Shown piece after piece: positions 35,017 to 44,807 of a stretch of 64,000 bases of DNA. This stretch comes from Ancylothrix sp036704045 (lineage in GTDB: Bacteria > Cyanobacteriota > Cyanobacteriia > Cyanobacteriales > Oscillatoriaceae). Numbering within the stretch: position 1 is the stretch's first letter; each line of letters begins with the position of its first letter. Both the position numbers and the translations under genes were made by a program. The DNA is taken from positions 1-64,000 of the forward strand of contig DATNQM010000012.1 in the NCBI GenBank assembly GCA_036704045.1, read 5' to 3'. A model generated the notes under the pieces. That model was not told where the DNA came from. It saw only the letters and a list, made by a program, of their open reading frames with translations, and made no database searches.

Positions 35017-37557
35017 ATGCGATCAATTAGTAATCAATTGCGTTATGGCTTAGTATCCCTTACTGTTTTTACAGTATTGTTGGTCGGAGGTGCCCTCACC
35101 TATCTATCATGGCAACAACAAGCACAACAAACAAAACTATTACAAGAAACCTCCGTAGAAAAAGCGGGTGGAGAAATTAGATCCTACTTGGATAAATTAC
35201 AACGTCAACTTAATTATTTATCAGAGTTGAGTGGATTAACAGAATTTGATGAAAAAACCCGACGAAGTATTTTAGAAGGATTAGTTAATAGTAACAGTGC
35301 TTATGAAATAGCCGGAATTATTAATGATAAAAATCAAATTATAGATGCTATGTCTCCCTATGAAAATATATCCTTATCTAGCCCAGAAATTAAGGAGGTT
35401 TTAGCAAATCCCCACTTATTTTCTCAAACTTTTAGTAAAGGACAAAATTATGTAAGTGATGTAGAAATTGACCCTAAAACTAACTTGACAATCGTAACTT
35501 TAGCTGTTCCTATCCGCAACCTTAAATCTAAAATTGCTGGAGTTTTATTTGCTAAAGTTAATTTAAATTTTCTTAATCATATTATTTCTAAAACATTGGT
35601 AGGTAAAACCGGCTACATCTATATTATTGATAGAAAATTAATGTTGATAGCACAAAAAGACACGTTAGCTATCCATAATTTAAAACTTAAAACTTTACAA
35701 GATAAACCCTTTGTTAAAGAATTATTCCAAACAGCTTATTCCAGCAATCAACCTACTCTTATCTATCAAGGATTGAATGGTAAGCAAGTTTTGGGAAGTG
35801 CAAACTTTGTGCGAAGAATGCAGTGGTTAGTCGTCGTAGAATTACCTATTCAAGAAGCTTATAAGCCGGTGGTAGAAATGATTTTAGTCATGGTTAGTGC
35901 CACCGGCATTAGCGCATTTATATCAATTTTTGTTAGCCTTAATTTTGCTAAAAATATTATAAACCCCCTGAAAATACTCACAAAAGCCGCATCCAAAATG
36001 AGTGGTGGACAACTGAATACTCGTGTTGAAATTAGCAAAAAAAATGAACTAGGAACCCTAGGCAATTCCTTTAATGAAATGGCAAAACGGCTACAACAAT
36101 CCTTTAATGAATTGCAGCAAAATGAACAAAAAATTAGGCAATTTTTAGAAGCTTTGCCCATCGGCATATTTATTATTGATAAAAATAGTAACCCTTATTA
36201 CGCTAACAATCAATCTACAAAACTACTAGGTCAAGGCATTGTCAAAAACTCTAAAAGTGACCAACTACGCGAAATTTATCAAGCCTATGACATGAACACA
36301 GGAGAATTATATCCCCAAGAACGTGATCCGCTTGGTTGTGCCTTAAAAGGACAATCTACGCGCATTGAAGATATGGAAATTCGCCAAAAAGATAAAAATA
36401 TTCCTTTGGAAGTTTGGGCTACACCAATTTGGGATGAAAACGGCGAAATTTTATACGCCATAGCCGCATTTACAGACATCACTCTCCGCAAAAAAGCTGA
36501 ACAATTATTAGCCGAATATAACCGGACTTTAGAACAACAAGTTTCAGAAAGAACCCAACAATTATCTAAAGCCCTTGAAGACTTACAAAACACACAACAA
36601 GAATTAATACAATCCGAAAAAATGGCCGCCCTTGGTCAACTCGTAGCTAGTGTTGCCCATGAAGTTAATACCCCCTTGGGTGCAATTCGTTCCTCAGCCC
36701 AAAATATTGATGATTTTTTTGAAAAAAATTCTTTAAAATTACCCGAATTTTTTCAAGACTTAACATCAGACAACTTATTTTATTTCTCAACTATTCTCCA
36801 ACAGTCTCGGCAAATTTGTCCCCCACTTTCCACCAAAGAACAACGCCAAATCAGAAAAGCTTTATTATCTAGTCTTAACAAACAATCCGTTCCCAATTCA
36901 GAGATTATTGCTGACACCCTAGTTGACCTAAATTGTTATGAAAAAGTAGAGTTTCTTTTACCTTTTTTACAAAATCCCCAAAGCCTAGAAATATTACATA
37001 AAATTTATGAAATTTCAAGCTTACAAAAAAGCACAGATACCATTCTTTTAGCCACCGACAAAGCCGCTAAAATTGTCTTTGCGTTAAAAACCTATAGTCG
37101 GTCTTATTCCTCCGAAGAAAAAACCCTTACTCCTATTAATCAAAGTATAGAAACAGTTTTGACACTATACTACAACCAATTTAAAAAAGGAGTAGAAATA
37201 ATCCGAAACTATGACCCAGATTTGCCTAAAATTTGGTGTTACCCTGACGAATTAAATCAAGTTTGGACAAACTTAATCCACAATGCTTTACAAGCAATGG
37301 ACTATAAAGGTGTCTTAAAAATTGCTATCAAAAAACAAGCAGAAAACCTAACCATCAGCTTTAATGATAATGGCCCAGGAATTGCTCCAGAAATTATGAC
37401 AAAAATTTTTGAACCATTTTTTACTACAAAACCGGCCGGTGAAGGCACAGGTTTAGGATTAGATATTGTCAGAAAAATTCTTGACAAACATTCAGCCAAA
37501 ATACAAGTAGAATCTCAACCCGGATCTACTACATTTTTAGTAAACTTTCCCCTATAA
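35017..37557 (+). CDS. Membrane sensor histidine kinase, dCache-HAMP-PAS-HK
   Basis: 846 aa. One membrane helix near residues 12-32, an extracytoplasmic dCache-type domain (about 33-285; IAGIINDKNQIIDAM, GKTGYIYIIDRK, RRMQWLVVVELP), a second membrane helix (about 288-312), HAMP (about 313-365), PAS (about 370-490), coiled coil, HisKA with His548 in SVAHEVNTPLGAI, and HATPase (ELNQVWTNLIHNALQAM, GTGLGLDIV). Between the phospho-His helix and the second helix (AAKIVFALKTYSR, about residue 685) there are about 130 residues instead of about 40. The same layout occurs in the next gene. The extracytoplasmic domain could contact the binding protein encoded 33 nt upstream. There is no receiver in the protein, so output must go to a separate one. 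Confidence 0.92.
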   Translation: MRSISNQLRYGLVSLTVFTVLLVGGALTYLSWQQQAQQTKLLQETSVEKAGGEIRSYLDKLQRQLNYLSELSGLTEFDEKTRRSILEGLVNSNSAYEIAGIINDKNQIIDAMSPYENISLSSPEIKEVLANPHLFSQTFSKGQNYVSDVEIDPKTNLTIVTLAVPIRNLKSKIAGVLFAKVNLNFLNHIISKTLVGKTGYIYIIDRKLMLIAQKDTLAIHNLKLKTLQDKPFVKELFQTAYSSNQPTLIYQGLNGKQVLGSANFVRRMQWLVVVELPIQEAYKPVVEMILVMVSATGISAFISIFVSLNFAKNIINPLKILTKAASKMSGGQLNTRVEISKKNELGTLGNSFNEMAKRLQQSFNELQQNEQKIRQFLEALPIGIFIIDKNSNPYYANNQSTKLLGQGIVKNSKSDQLREIYQAYDMNTGELYPQERDPLGCALKGQSTRIEDMEIRQKDKNIPLEVWATPIWDENGEILYAIAAFTDITLRKKAEQLLAEYNRTLEQQVSERTQQLSKALEDLQNTQQELIQSEKMAALGQLVASVAHEVNTPLGAIRSSAQNIDDFFEKNSLKLPEFFQDLTSDNLFYFSTILQQSRQICPPLSTKEQRQIRKALLSSLNKQSVPNSEIIADTLVDLNCYEKVEFLLPFLQNPQSLEILHKIYEISSLQKSTDTILLATDKAAKIVFALKTYSRSYSSEEKTLTPINQSIETVLTLYYNQFKKGVEIIRNYDPDLPKIWCYPDELNQVWTNLIHNALQAMDYKGVLKIAIKKQAENLTISFNDNGPGIAPEIMTKIFEPFFTTKPAGEGTGLGLDIVRKILDKHSAKIQVESQPGSTTFLVNFPL

Positions 37558-37598
37558 AAATATTTTCGATCCGCATAAATTTGTTGTAATAAAAAAAT

Positions 37599-39749
37599 AT
37601 GAATTATTTTAAAGACAATTCAAATTTAATTGAGCAAGCTATTGACCGGCATCCCCTCATTATAGACCCCCAAACGCCTGTCATAGAAGCCGTCAAAGCC
37701 ATGACAAAAGCCCAGAATAGCTATAGTTTAATCATGGAAAATAAACAACTTCTAGGAATATTAACAGAGCGAGATATAGTAAAAATAAGAGCCAACAGCA
37801 TGAACCTAGAAGGAGTTGCCGTCTCCAAAGTAATGACACAAAAACTAATCACAATTCCTCTCACAGAAACCGATAATATTTTTCACTTACTCACCGTATT
37901 ACGCACCTCAAAAATCCGCCACCTCCCCATTTTAGATGACCAAGAAAACTTAGTCGGAGTTTTCACCTCCGAAAGCGTCCGACAAATACTTAAACCGGCC
38001 GACTTATTACAAATGCGGCGCGTTGAAGAAATAATCACAAAAAACGTTCTCACAGCCCCAACAAACTCCTCAATATTTGAAGTAGCCCAACAAATGGCAA
38101 CTAGTAAAAAAAGCTGTGTTGTCATCTGTCCTTCAGATAATTACTTCCACGCAAAAAACCATAACAAACCCCTAAAACCTATCGGAATTATTACAGAAAG
38201 AGACATAGTAAAATTTACCGCCAACAACATTGATCTTGAAGAAACAACGGCAGATAAAGTAATGAGTTATCCCCTCTTACCCATAGAAAATAATGCAAAT
38301 CTTTGGCAAGCTCATCAAATAATGCAAGAAAAACGCATCCGCCGATTAGTTGTTATTAACAAAAGCGGATACTTAGCCGGCATCATCACACAAAGCACCC
38401 TCCTCCACGCCCTCGATCCCGTTGAAATGTATGCCACCGTTGAACTCTTACAACAAACCCTAGCCGAACAAACCCATGAACTCACAAAAGCCCACCAACA
38501 AATGCAATCAGAAGTCGAACACCGTAAAGAAATTGAAGAAAAACTACGCCAAACTAACGAAAACTTAGAAGAACAAGTACGGCAAAGAACAACAGAATTA
38601 ACCCACTCCAACGCTCAACTTTTACAACAAATACAAGAACGAATCACCGCCGAAACAGAAATTCGCCGACTCAACGAACTTCTGGAAAATCGCATCCAAG
38701 AACGCACCGCCCAACTAGCAGAAAGCAACCAACAATTACAACAAAAAAATCAAGAACTTGCCACTACCCTAGAAAAACTCAAAACCACCCAACAAGAACT
38801 CATACACTCAGAAAAAATGGCCGCACTAGGACAACTGATTGCCGGCATTGCCCACGAAATAAATAGCCCCCTCGGAGCCATTCGATCCTCCATATTCAAC
38901 ATTTCTAACTTCCTAGAAAAAACCTTTACCATCTTACCCCAATTTTTTCAAAATCTCTCAGGAAACCGCCAGCAAGACTTCTTTAAAATCTTACAATTAT
39001 CCAATCCCCAAATCGACACCTTATCCAGTCGAGAAAAACGACAACTCCGCAAAGCTCTACAACAACAAATAGAAACCTTAAAAATAGAAGAATCCGAAAG
39101 TTTGGCCTGCACATTAATCGACCTAGGAATTACCGAAATCAACGAATTTTCAAACCTTTTAACATCCCCCCATAGCAATCAAATTTTAACAACAGCCTAC
39201 GAATTTGTGACACTTCAAAAAAGTACAAATACCATCATCACCGCCACAGACCGCGCTGCCAAAATAGTCTTTGCACTCAAAAATTATGCTCGTTACGATC
39301 ATTCAGGCGAAAAAGTTTTTGCCAATATCACCGAAGGCATTGAAACAATCTTAACTCTCTACCACAACCAACTCAAACTAGGCATTGAAATCATCAGAAA
39401 CTATCAGCCCAACTTACCCTCACTTTGGTGTTATCCAGACGAACTAAATCAAGTCTGGACAAACTTAATTCACAACGCCATTCAAGCAATGGAAAACACC
39501 GGCACAATTACCATCGATATTAACCACCAACCAGAAAACTTAACCATCAGCATCAGCGACACCGGCCCCGGAATTCCCCCCGAAATACTACCCCATATAT
39601 TTGAACCATTTTTCACCACAAAACCGGCCGGTTTAGGCAGCGGTTTAGGCTTAGATATTGTCAACAAAATCATCCAAAAACACACCGGAAAAATCACCGT
39701 CGCAACTCAACCAGGCCGAACCACATTTACCATCACTTTGCCCCTCTAA
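37599..39749 (+). CDS. Four-CBS-domain histidine kinase
   Basis: 716 aa, soluble. Residues about 1-290 hold four CBS motifs (two Bateman modules): GILTERDIVKI, GVFTSESVRQI, GIITERDIVKF and GIITQSTLLHA close each unit. CBS pairs generally bind adenine nucleotides or related metabolites, so the kinase may read cell energy state. A long coiled coil (about 290-400) leads to HisKA with His419 in GIAHEINSPLGAI, then an insert as long as that of the upstream kinase, AAKIVFALKNYAR, and HATPase (ELNQVWTNLIHNAIQAM, GLGSGLGLDIV). The kinase cores of this and the preceding gene are paralogues. It follows by 41 nt, in the same direction. Codon third positions are strongly C/A-rich compared with genes before 35 kb. 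Confidence 0.92.
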   Translation: MNYFKDNSNLIEQAIDRHPLIIDPQTPVIEAVKAMTKAQNSYSLIMENKQLLGILTERDIVKIRANSMNLEGVAVSKVMTQKLITIPLTETDNIFHLLTVLRTSKIRHLPILDDQENLVGVFTSESVRQILKPADLLQMRRVEEIITKNVLTAPTNSSIFEVAQQMATSKKSCVVICPSDNYFHAKNHNKPLKPIGIITERDIVKFTANNIDLEETTADKVMSYPLLPIENNANLWQAHQIMQEKRIRRLVVINKSGYLAGIITQSTLLHALDPVEMYATVELLQQTLAEQTHELTKAHQQMQSEVEHRKEIEEKLRQTNENLEEQVRQRTTELTHSNAQLLQQIQERITAETEIRRLNELLENRIQERTAQLAESNQQLQQKNQELATTLEKLKTTQQELIHSEKMAALGQLIAGIAHEINSPLGAIRSSIFNISNFLEKTFTILPQFFQNLSGNRQQDFFKILQLSNPQIDTLSSREKRQLRKALQQQIETLKIEESESLACTLIDLGITEINEFSNLLTSPHSNQILTTAYEFVTLQKSTNTIITATDRAAKIVFALKNYARYDHSGEKVFANITEGIETILTLYHNQLKLGIEIIRNYQPNLPSLWCYPDELNQVWTNLIHNAIQAMENTGTITIDINHQPENLTISISDTGPGIPPEILPHIFEPFFTTKPAGLGSGLGLDIVNKIIQKHTGKITVATQPGRTTFTITLPL

Positions 39750-39872
39750 CCCCACTTTTTCAGAAAAACAACACAACCATCCCAAAAAAACCTTCATTTA
39801 CCAACAATTTGCTAAAATCTCCTTAACTCAAAAAATAAAACCACAACCCTCCACACCTTCCACCCTAAAACC

Positions 39873-40271
39873 ATGACAAAACCAGCCATCCTTTGCGTCG
39901 ATGATGAAAGCGTCATCCTCAGTAGCCTGAAAATTCAACTCAAAAAAGAATTCGGCAACGCCTATGTCTACGAAGTCGCCGAAAGCGCCGACGAAGCCCT
40001 AGAAATCATCGAAGAACTCAAACAAGAAGAAACAGATATCCTCGTCATCGTTTCCGACTGGTTAATGCCCGGAATCAAAGGCGACGAATTTCTCATTCGT
40101 GTTCACGAAAAATACCCCAACATCATCAAAGTCATGCTCACCGGCCAAGCCGATGAAAACGCCATTCAAAAAGCAAAAGAACAAGCAAACCTCTACGCCT
40201 GTCTACATAAACCCTGGGACAATGAAGTATTAGTAAATACCATTAAAAACGGCTTAAAAAATCATGAATAA
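39873..40271 (+). CDS. Stand-alone receiver protein
   Basis: 132 aa consisting of a single receiver: Asp10-Asp11, phospho-acceptor Asp62 in SDWLMPGIKGDEFL, the Thr of MLTGQAD, and the Lys of HKPW. Its stop overlaps the start of the next gene by 8 nt. Together with its similarity to the first receiver of that protein (SDYLMPGIKGDELL), this points to a duplication and a shared phosphorelay. It is a good candidate acceptor for the two kinases upstream that lack a receiver. Confidence 0.93.
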   Translation: MTKPAILCVDDESVILSSLKIQLKKEFGNAYVYEVAESADEALEIIEELKQEETDILVIVSDWLMPGIKGDEFLIRVHEKYPNIIKVMLTGQADENAIQKAKEQANLYACLHKPWDNEVLVNTIKNGLKNHE

Positions 40272-42609
40272 ACCCATCATTATTTGCGTAGACGACGAAC
40301 AAACAATCTTACAAAGCTTAAAAATAGAACTTAAAAAAAACCTTGCAGAAAACTACCTTATCGAAACCTGTGAAACCAGCCAAGATGCCCTAGACTTACT
40401 AGAAGAACTACTCAAAGAAGGGCGAGAAATTCCTGTCATCATTTCCGACTACCTAATGCCCGGAATCAAAGGAGATGAACTACTCAAAGAAATTCATCAT
40501 CGTTCCCCCCAAACCCTCAAAATCCTACTCACCGGCCAAGCCGATCTTGCCGCCGTCAGCAACGCCATCAAATACGCCAAACTATACCGCTACATACCCA
40601 AACCCTGGCAACCCGAAGACCTAAGCCTCACCGTCAAAGAAGCCCTCCGTAGTTATGCCCAAGAAAAACAAATAGCCCAACAAAACCTCACCCTCCAACG
40701 CCTCAATCAACAACTAGAAAACCTAATCGAACAACGCACCGCAGCCCTCCGCCTTTCCGAAGAAAAATTCGCCAAAGCCTTCAAAAACTCCCCCAACCCC
40801 ATCACCATTACCCGCCTCAGCGATGGCTGTCATTTAGAAGTCAACGACGCCTTTTGCCAAAACCTCGGTTACACCCCCCAAGAAATCATCGGTCACAGCG
40901 CCCTTGAATTAGGCTTTTGGGTCAACTTAAAAGACCGCATAGCCCTCTTTGAAGCCTTACAACAAAAAGGCTCAATTCATAACTACGAATTCGACTTTCG
41001 TACCAAAACCGGCCAAATAAAAACCGGCCTCCTCTCCGCAGAAATCATCGAAATAGGTGGCGAAACCTGCGTCATTTCTGTTAGCCAAGACATCACCCAA
41101 AGAAAAATCACAGAAAACGCCCTTCAAAAAGCAAAAGAAGAAGCCGACAAAGCCAACCGCGCCAAAAGCGAATTCCTCTCAAACATGAGTCACGAATTGC
41201 GAACACCCCTCAACGCAATTTTAGGATTCACCCAACTTTTAACCCGCGACACCACCCTCAAAGCCGAACAACAACAACAACTAGAAATAATCAGCCGCAG
41301 CGGTGAACACCTCCTCAGCCTCATTAACAACATTTTGCAAATGTCAAAAATAGAAGTCGGGCTAATCACCCTCGACAAAAAACCCTTCGACTTCTACCGA
41401 CTCCTAAATAGCCTTGAAGAAATGCTCTCTTTACAAGCCCAAAAAAAAGACCTCCAACTAATATTTGACCTCTCCCCAGACCTCCCCCAATACATCAAAA
41501 CCGACGAAAGCAAACTTCGCCAAATTTTACTTAACCTCCTAGGAAACGCCATCAAATTCACATCAGAAGGTGGCGTTACCCTCCGCATCAAACACCAAAC
41601 ACCCAACCAAAACAACTCAAATTCCCTCACAATACTATTTGAAATAGAAGACACCGGCCCCGGCATCGAATCCACAGAAATTACCCAACTTTTTACCCCC
41701 TTCATTCAAACAGAAAGCGGCAGAAAATCTCAAGAAGGAACCGGCCTAGGATTACCCATCAGCCGCGAATTTATTAAACTTATGGACGGCAATATTTCCG
41801 TCAACAGCATCATTAATCAAGGCACATTATTCAAATTTCATATCCAAACAGAACTCATCAACTCCATCGAAATACAAGCCACCGCCACCAAACAAAGAGT
41901 CATCAGCATCGCCCCAAACCAACCAGAATATCGCATCCTAGTAGTAGACGACCGCCTCGAAAGTCGCCTCCTACTCGTCAAACTATTAGAAAGCCTGGGA
42001 TTTAAAGCCAAAGAAGCAGAAAACGGCCTCAAAGCCATCGAAATTTGGTCAGAATGGGAACCCCATCTAATTTGGATGGATATGAGAATGCCGGTCATGG
42101 ACGGCTACGAAGCCACCAAACAAATCAAAAGTCATTTAAAAGGACAAGCCACCGTCATCATCGCCCTCACCGCCAGCGCCTTTGAAGAAGAAAAATCCAT
42201 CGTTTTATCGGCCGGTTGCCAAGATTTTGTCGCCAAACCTTTCAGAGAAGAAGTCATTCTTGAAAAAATGACAAAATATCTCGGAGTTCAATACACCTAT
42301 CAAGAACAAACCTTAAATAACCCTTCACAAAACAGCACAGAACCTAACTCCCAAACCGAAACCCCCACAGCCCCATTCACCCTTCAACCCTCCTCCTTTA
42401 ACAACATCTCCCCACAATGGATCGACCAACTTTATAACGCCGCCCTTTGTGTAGATGACGAAGAAATTGCACAAATTCTTACCCAACTTACCCCCCACCA
42501 AACACCCCTAGCCACAGCCATAATGAACTTAGTTGAAAACTTCCGTTGCGACCAAATTCTTGATTTAATAGAAGAATATAAAAACTCTCAAAATGTATCA
42601 ACAACTTAA
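40264..42609 (+). CDS. Hybrid histidine kinase, REC-PAS-HK-REC
   Basis: 781 aa, overlapping the stand-alone receiver gene by 8 nt. N-terminal receiver (1-130; Asp10-Asp11, Asp62, Lys in PKPW), coiled coil, PAS (about 170-285; FAKAFKNSPNPITITRL, ISVSQDITQRK), HisKA with His310 in MSHELRTPLNA, HATPase (LLNLLGNAIKF, GTGLGLPIS), second receiver (about 555-680; VVDDRLESR, WMDMRMPVMDGYEA, KPFREE), and a C-terminal helical tail starting SPQWIDQLYNAA. The tail is shared with the hybrids at 23527 and 42912. Both receivers look competent, so this may be a relay hub. Confidence 0.93.
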   Translation: MNKPIIICVDDEQTILQSLKIELKKNLAENYLIETCETSQDALDLLEELLKEGREIPVIISDYLMPGIKGDELLKEIHHRSPQTLKILLTGQADLAAVSNAIKYAKLYRYIPKPWQPEDLSLTVKEALRSYAQEKQIAQQNLTLQRLNQQLENLIEQRTAALRLSEEKFAKAFKNSPNPITITRLSDGCHLEVNDAFCQNLGYTPQEIIGHSALELGFWVNLKDRIALFEALQQKGSIHNYEFDFRTKTGQIKTGLLSAEIIEIGGETCVISVSQDITQRKITENALQKAKEEADKANRAKSEFLSNMSHELRTPLNAILGFTQLLTRDTTLKAEQQQQLEIISRSGEHLLSLINNILQMSKIEVGLITLDKKPFDFYRLLNSLEEMLSLQAQKKDLQLIFDLSPDLPQYIKTDESKLRQILLNLLGNAIKFTSEGGVTLRIKHQTPNQNNSNSLTILFEIEDTGPGIESTEITQLFTPFIQTESGRKSQEGTGLGLPISREFIKLMDGNISVNSIINQGTLFKFHIQTELINSIEIQATATKQRVISIAPNQPEYRILVVDDRLESRLLLVKLLESLGFKAKEAENGLKAIEIWSEWEPHLIWMDMRMPVMDGYEATKQIKSHLKGQATVIIALTASAFEEEKSIVLSAGCQDFVAKPFREEVILEKMTKYLGVQYTYQEQTLNNPSQNSTEPNSQTETPTAPFTLQPSSFNNISPQWIDQLYNAALCVDDEEIAQILTQLTPHQTPLATAIMNLVENFRCDQILDLIEEYKNSQNVSTT

Positions 42610-42911
42610 CCCTCAAAAAGTTTAATTTATAAACAAAAAAAGCATAAAATATAAAAAAATAACTTTACAAAATCTCCCCGTAAGGCTCATAAGCCTGTAC
42701 TTCCTTTGTCCCTTACCTAACCTTGCTAGGCCGTGTTTTCGGGCCCACTCCTTTAGGGCTCCATATCCCTGAATTCTCCTTTCTAAGCAGGACTTAAAGA
42801 GCATTTCTCCCCCCTTGACAAGAGGGGCTGGGAGGGTATCTAGACTTTGAAAACACGCCCTAGACCGGATATGCAAACAAAAATTAAACCACGCACCCTA
42901 CACACAAAACT
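42610..42911. other. Intergenic stretch with an out-of-character GC-richer insert
   Basis: Between two hybrid kinases lies an insert (about 42670-42870) with a base composition unlike its flanks. It holds a CCCCCCTTGAC...AAGAGGGGCTGGGAGGG-like segment that resembles interspersed repeats. A minus-strand frame of 84 codons (42876 to 42622; contains GYGALKEWARKHGLARLGKGQRK) spans it and starts ATG, but has no recognised domain and no good ribosome site. Probably a repeat or mobile-element remnant; a real small gene is not excluded. Confidence 0.4.
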
Positions 42912-44807
42912 ATGTCAAACCCAGAAAATAACGGCAATATATTAATCGTTGATGACACCCCAGAAAACATACAAGTATTATCAGCCACCCTTAATGAATG
43001 CGGCTACAAAGTTCGCGGAGTAACTAATGGAAAAATGGCACTCCGAGCCATCCTTCATTCCCCACCAGACCTTATATTACTTGATATCCGAATGCCCGAA
43101 ATGAACGGGTACGAAGTTTGTCAACAACTAAAAGCCGATCCCCAAACAGAAAAAATTCCTGTCATCTTTATTAGCGCCTCCGATGAAGTTTTAGACAAAA
43201 TACAAGCCTTTAGCAAGGGCGGTGTAGACTACATTACAAAACCCTTTCACATAGAAGAAGTTATTGCTCGCGTTGAACACCAACTAACCATCCGTAGATT
43301 GCAACAACAACTACTAACCAAAAATCAACAACTAGAACAAGAAATAATCGAACGAAAAAAAGCAGAACAAGCCGCTTTTGCCGCCTCAAATGCCAAAACC
43401 CAATTCCTCGCCAATATGAGCCACGAATTACGAACTCCTCTCAACGCTATTTTGGGGTTTGCTCAAGTTTTAATTCGTGAATCTTCCCTCAATCAAGAAC
43501 AATTAGAATTTCTTAGAATAATTAACCGCAGCGGCGAACATCTCCTAGAATTAATTAACGACATCCTCGATATTTCCAAAATTGAAGCCGGTATCATCGG
43601 ACTTTATGAAACTAGCTTTGACCTCTACCGGCTCACCGATAACCTAGAAGAAATGTTTCAACTTCTAGCGGAAAAAAAACAACTAGTCCTTAATTTTATC
43701 CTTGACTCCCAAGTTCCCCAATACATAAAAACCGACGAAAAAAAACTCCGAGCCAGCCTCATAAATCTCCTTGGAAATGCCATTAAATTTACCTTCAATG
43801 GCAGTATTACTCTCCGAGTATCCAAAAAGACTCTTTCTTCAAATAACGCCATCCTTAACTTTGAAATACAAGACACAGGTGTAGGCATTTCCCCAGAAGA
43901 AATGACTCACTTATTTGAAGCTTTTGTGCAAACAGAATCAGGTCAAAAAGCCGCCGAAGGAACCGGCCTCGGTTTAACAATTACTAGAAAATTTATTGAA
44001 ATAATGGGCGGAGAAATTACCCTAGAAAGCACAGTAAATAAAGGCACAATCTTTAAATTTTATATTCCTCTTCAAGAAGCAAACCTTGAAGAAATTACCA
44101 CTCAAATACAGAGACGTGTTATCGGTATAGAACCCAGCTGTAGCACCTATCGAATATTAGTAGTTGATGATAGTGAAGAAAACCGCCTCCTTCTCCTTAA
44201 ACTACTTCAACCTGTAGGTTTTGAAGTCAAAGAAGCAGAAAACGGAGCCGAAGCTATTACCATTTGGGAAACCTGGAAACCTCATTTAATTTGGATGGAT
44301 ACAAGAATGCCTGTAATGAGTGGAACTCAAGCAACTAGAGAAATTCGCAACAAAGAAAAACAAACAAATTTATCCACAACTATTATTGCTCTGACCGCCA
44401 GCGCCTTTGAAGAAAATCGCCCTCAAATTTTAGCTGCCGGCTGTAATGATTTTATCCGTAAACCCTTCATTGAAGACATCATTTTTGAAAAAATGGCTCA
44501 ATATTTAGATGTACGTTATATCTATCAAGAAATACCCCTATTTATGGGAGTCGGCATAAAAAAACGTAGCCCCACAAATCAACGTCCTGATTCATTTTTT
44601 CTACCGCTTTTATCACAAATGCCCCTGCCTTGGTTAAAGCAACTTCATCAAGCAGCGAACGAAGTTAACGAAGAGGATATTGCCCAACTCCTTAAGCAAA
44701 TTCCAGAAACATCATCAACTCTTGCAGAAGCACTAAAAGAACTTCTTGAAGACTTCCGCTTAGATATCCTAGTACGCGTCACCAAAATCACCCTAGATAC
44801 CTGGTAA
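42912..44807 (+). CDS. Hybrid histidine kinase, REC-HK-REC
   Basis: 631 aa, soluble, without a sensor domain. Receiver 1 (about 8-130; VDDTPEN, LLDIRMPEMNGYEV, YITKPF), coiled coil, HisKA with His171 in MSHELRTPLNAILGF, HATPase (LINLLGNAIKF, GTGLGLTIT), receiver 2 (about 415-545; VVDDSEENR, WMDTRMPVMSG, IRKPF), then the helical tail LPWLKQLHQAANEV...FRLDILV seen in two other hybrids of the island. The kinase core is close to that at 40264. Input presumably arrives by phosphorylation of receiver 1. Confidence 0.93.
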   Translation: MSNPENNGNILIVDDTPENIQVLSATLNECGYKVRGVTNGKMALRAILHSPPDLILLDIRMPEMNGYEVCQQLKADPQTEKIPVIFISASDEVLDKIQAFSKGGVDYITKPFHIEEVIARVEHQLTIRRLQQQLLTKNQQLEQEIIERKKAEQAAFAASNAKTQFLANMSHELRTPLNAILGFAQVLIRESSLNQEQLEFLRIINRSGEHLLELINDILDISKIEAGIIGLYETSFDLYRLTDNLEEMFQLLAEKKQLVLNFILDSQVPQYIKTDEKKLRASLINLLGNAIKFTFNGSITLRVSKKTLSSNNAILNFEIQDTGVGISPEEMTHLFEAFVQTESGQKAAEGTGLGLTITRKFIEIMGGEITLESTVNKGTIFKFYIPLQEANLEEITTQIQRRVIGIEPSCSTYRILVVDDSEENRLLLLKLLQPVGFEVKEAENGAEAITIWETWKPHLIWMDTRMPVMSGTQATREIRNKEKQTNLSTTIIALTASAFEENRPQILAAGCNDFIRKPFIEDIIFEKMAQYLDVRYIYQEIPLFMGVGIKKRSPTNQRPDSFFLPLLSQMPLPWLKQLHQAANEVNEEDIAQLLKQIPETSSTLAEALKELLEDFRLDILVRVTKITLDTW

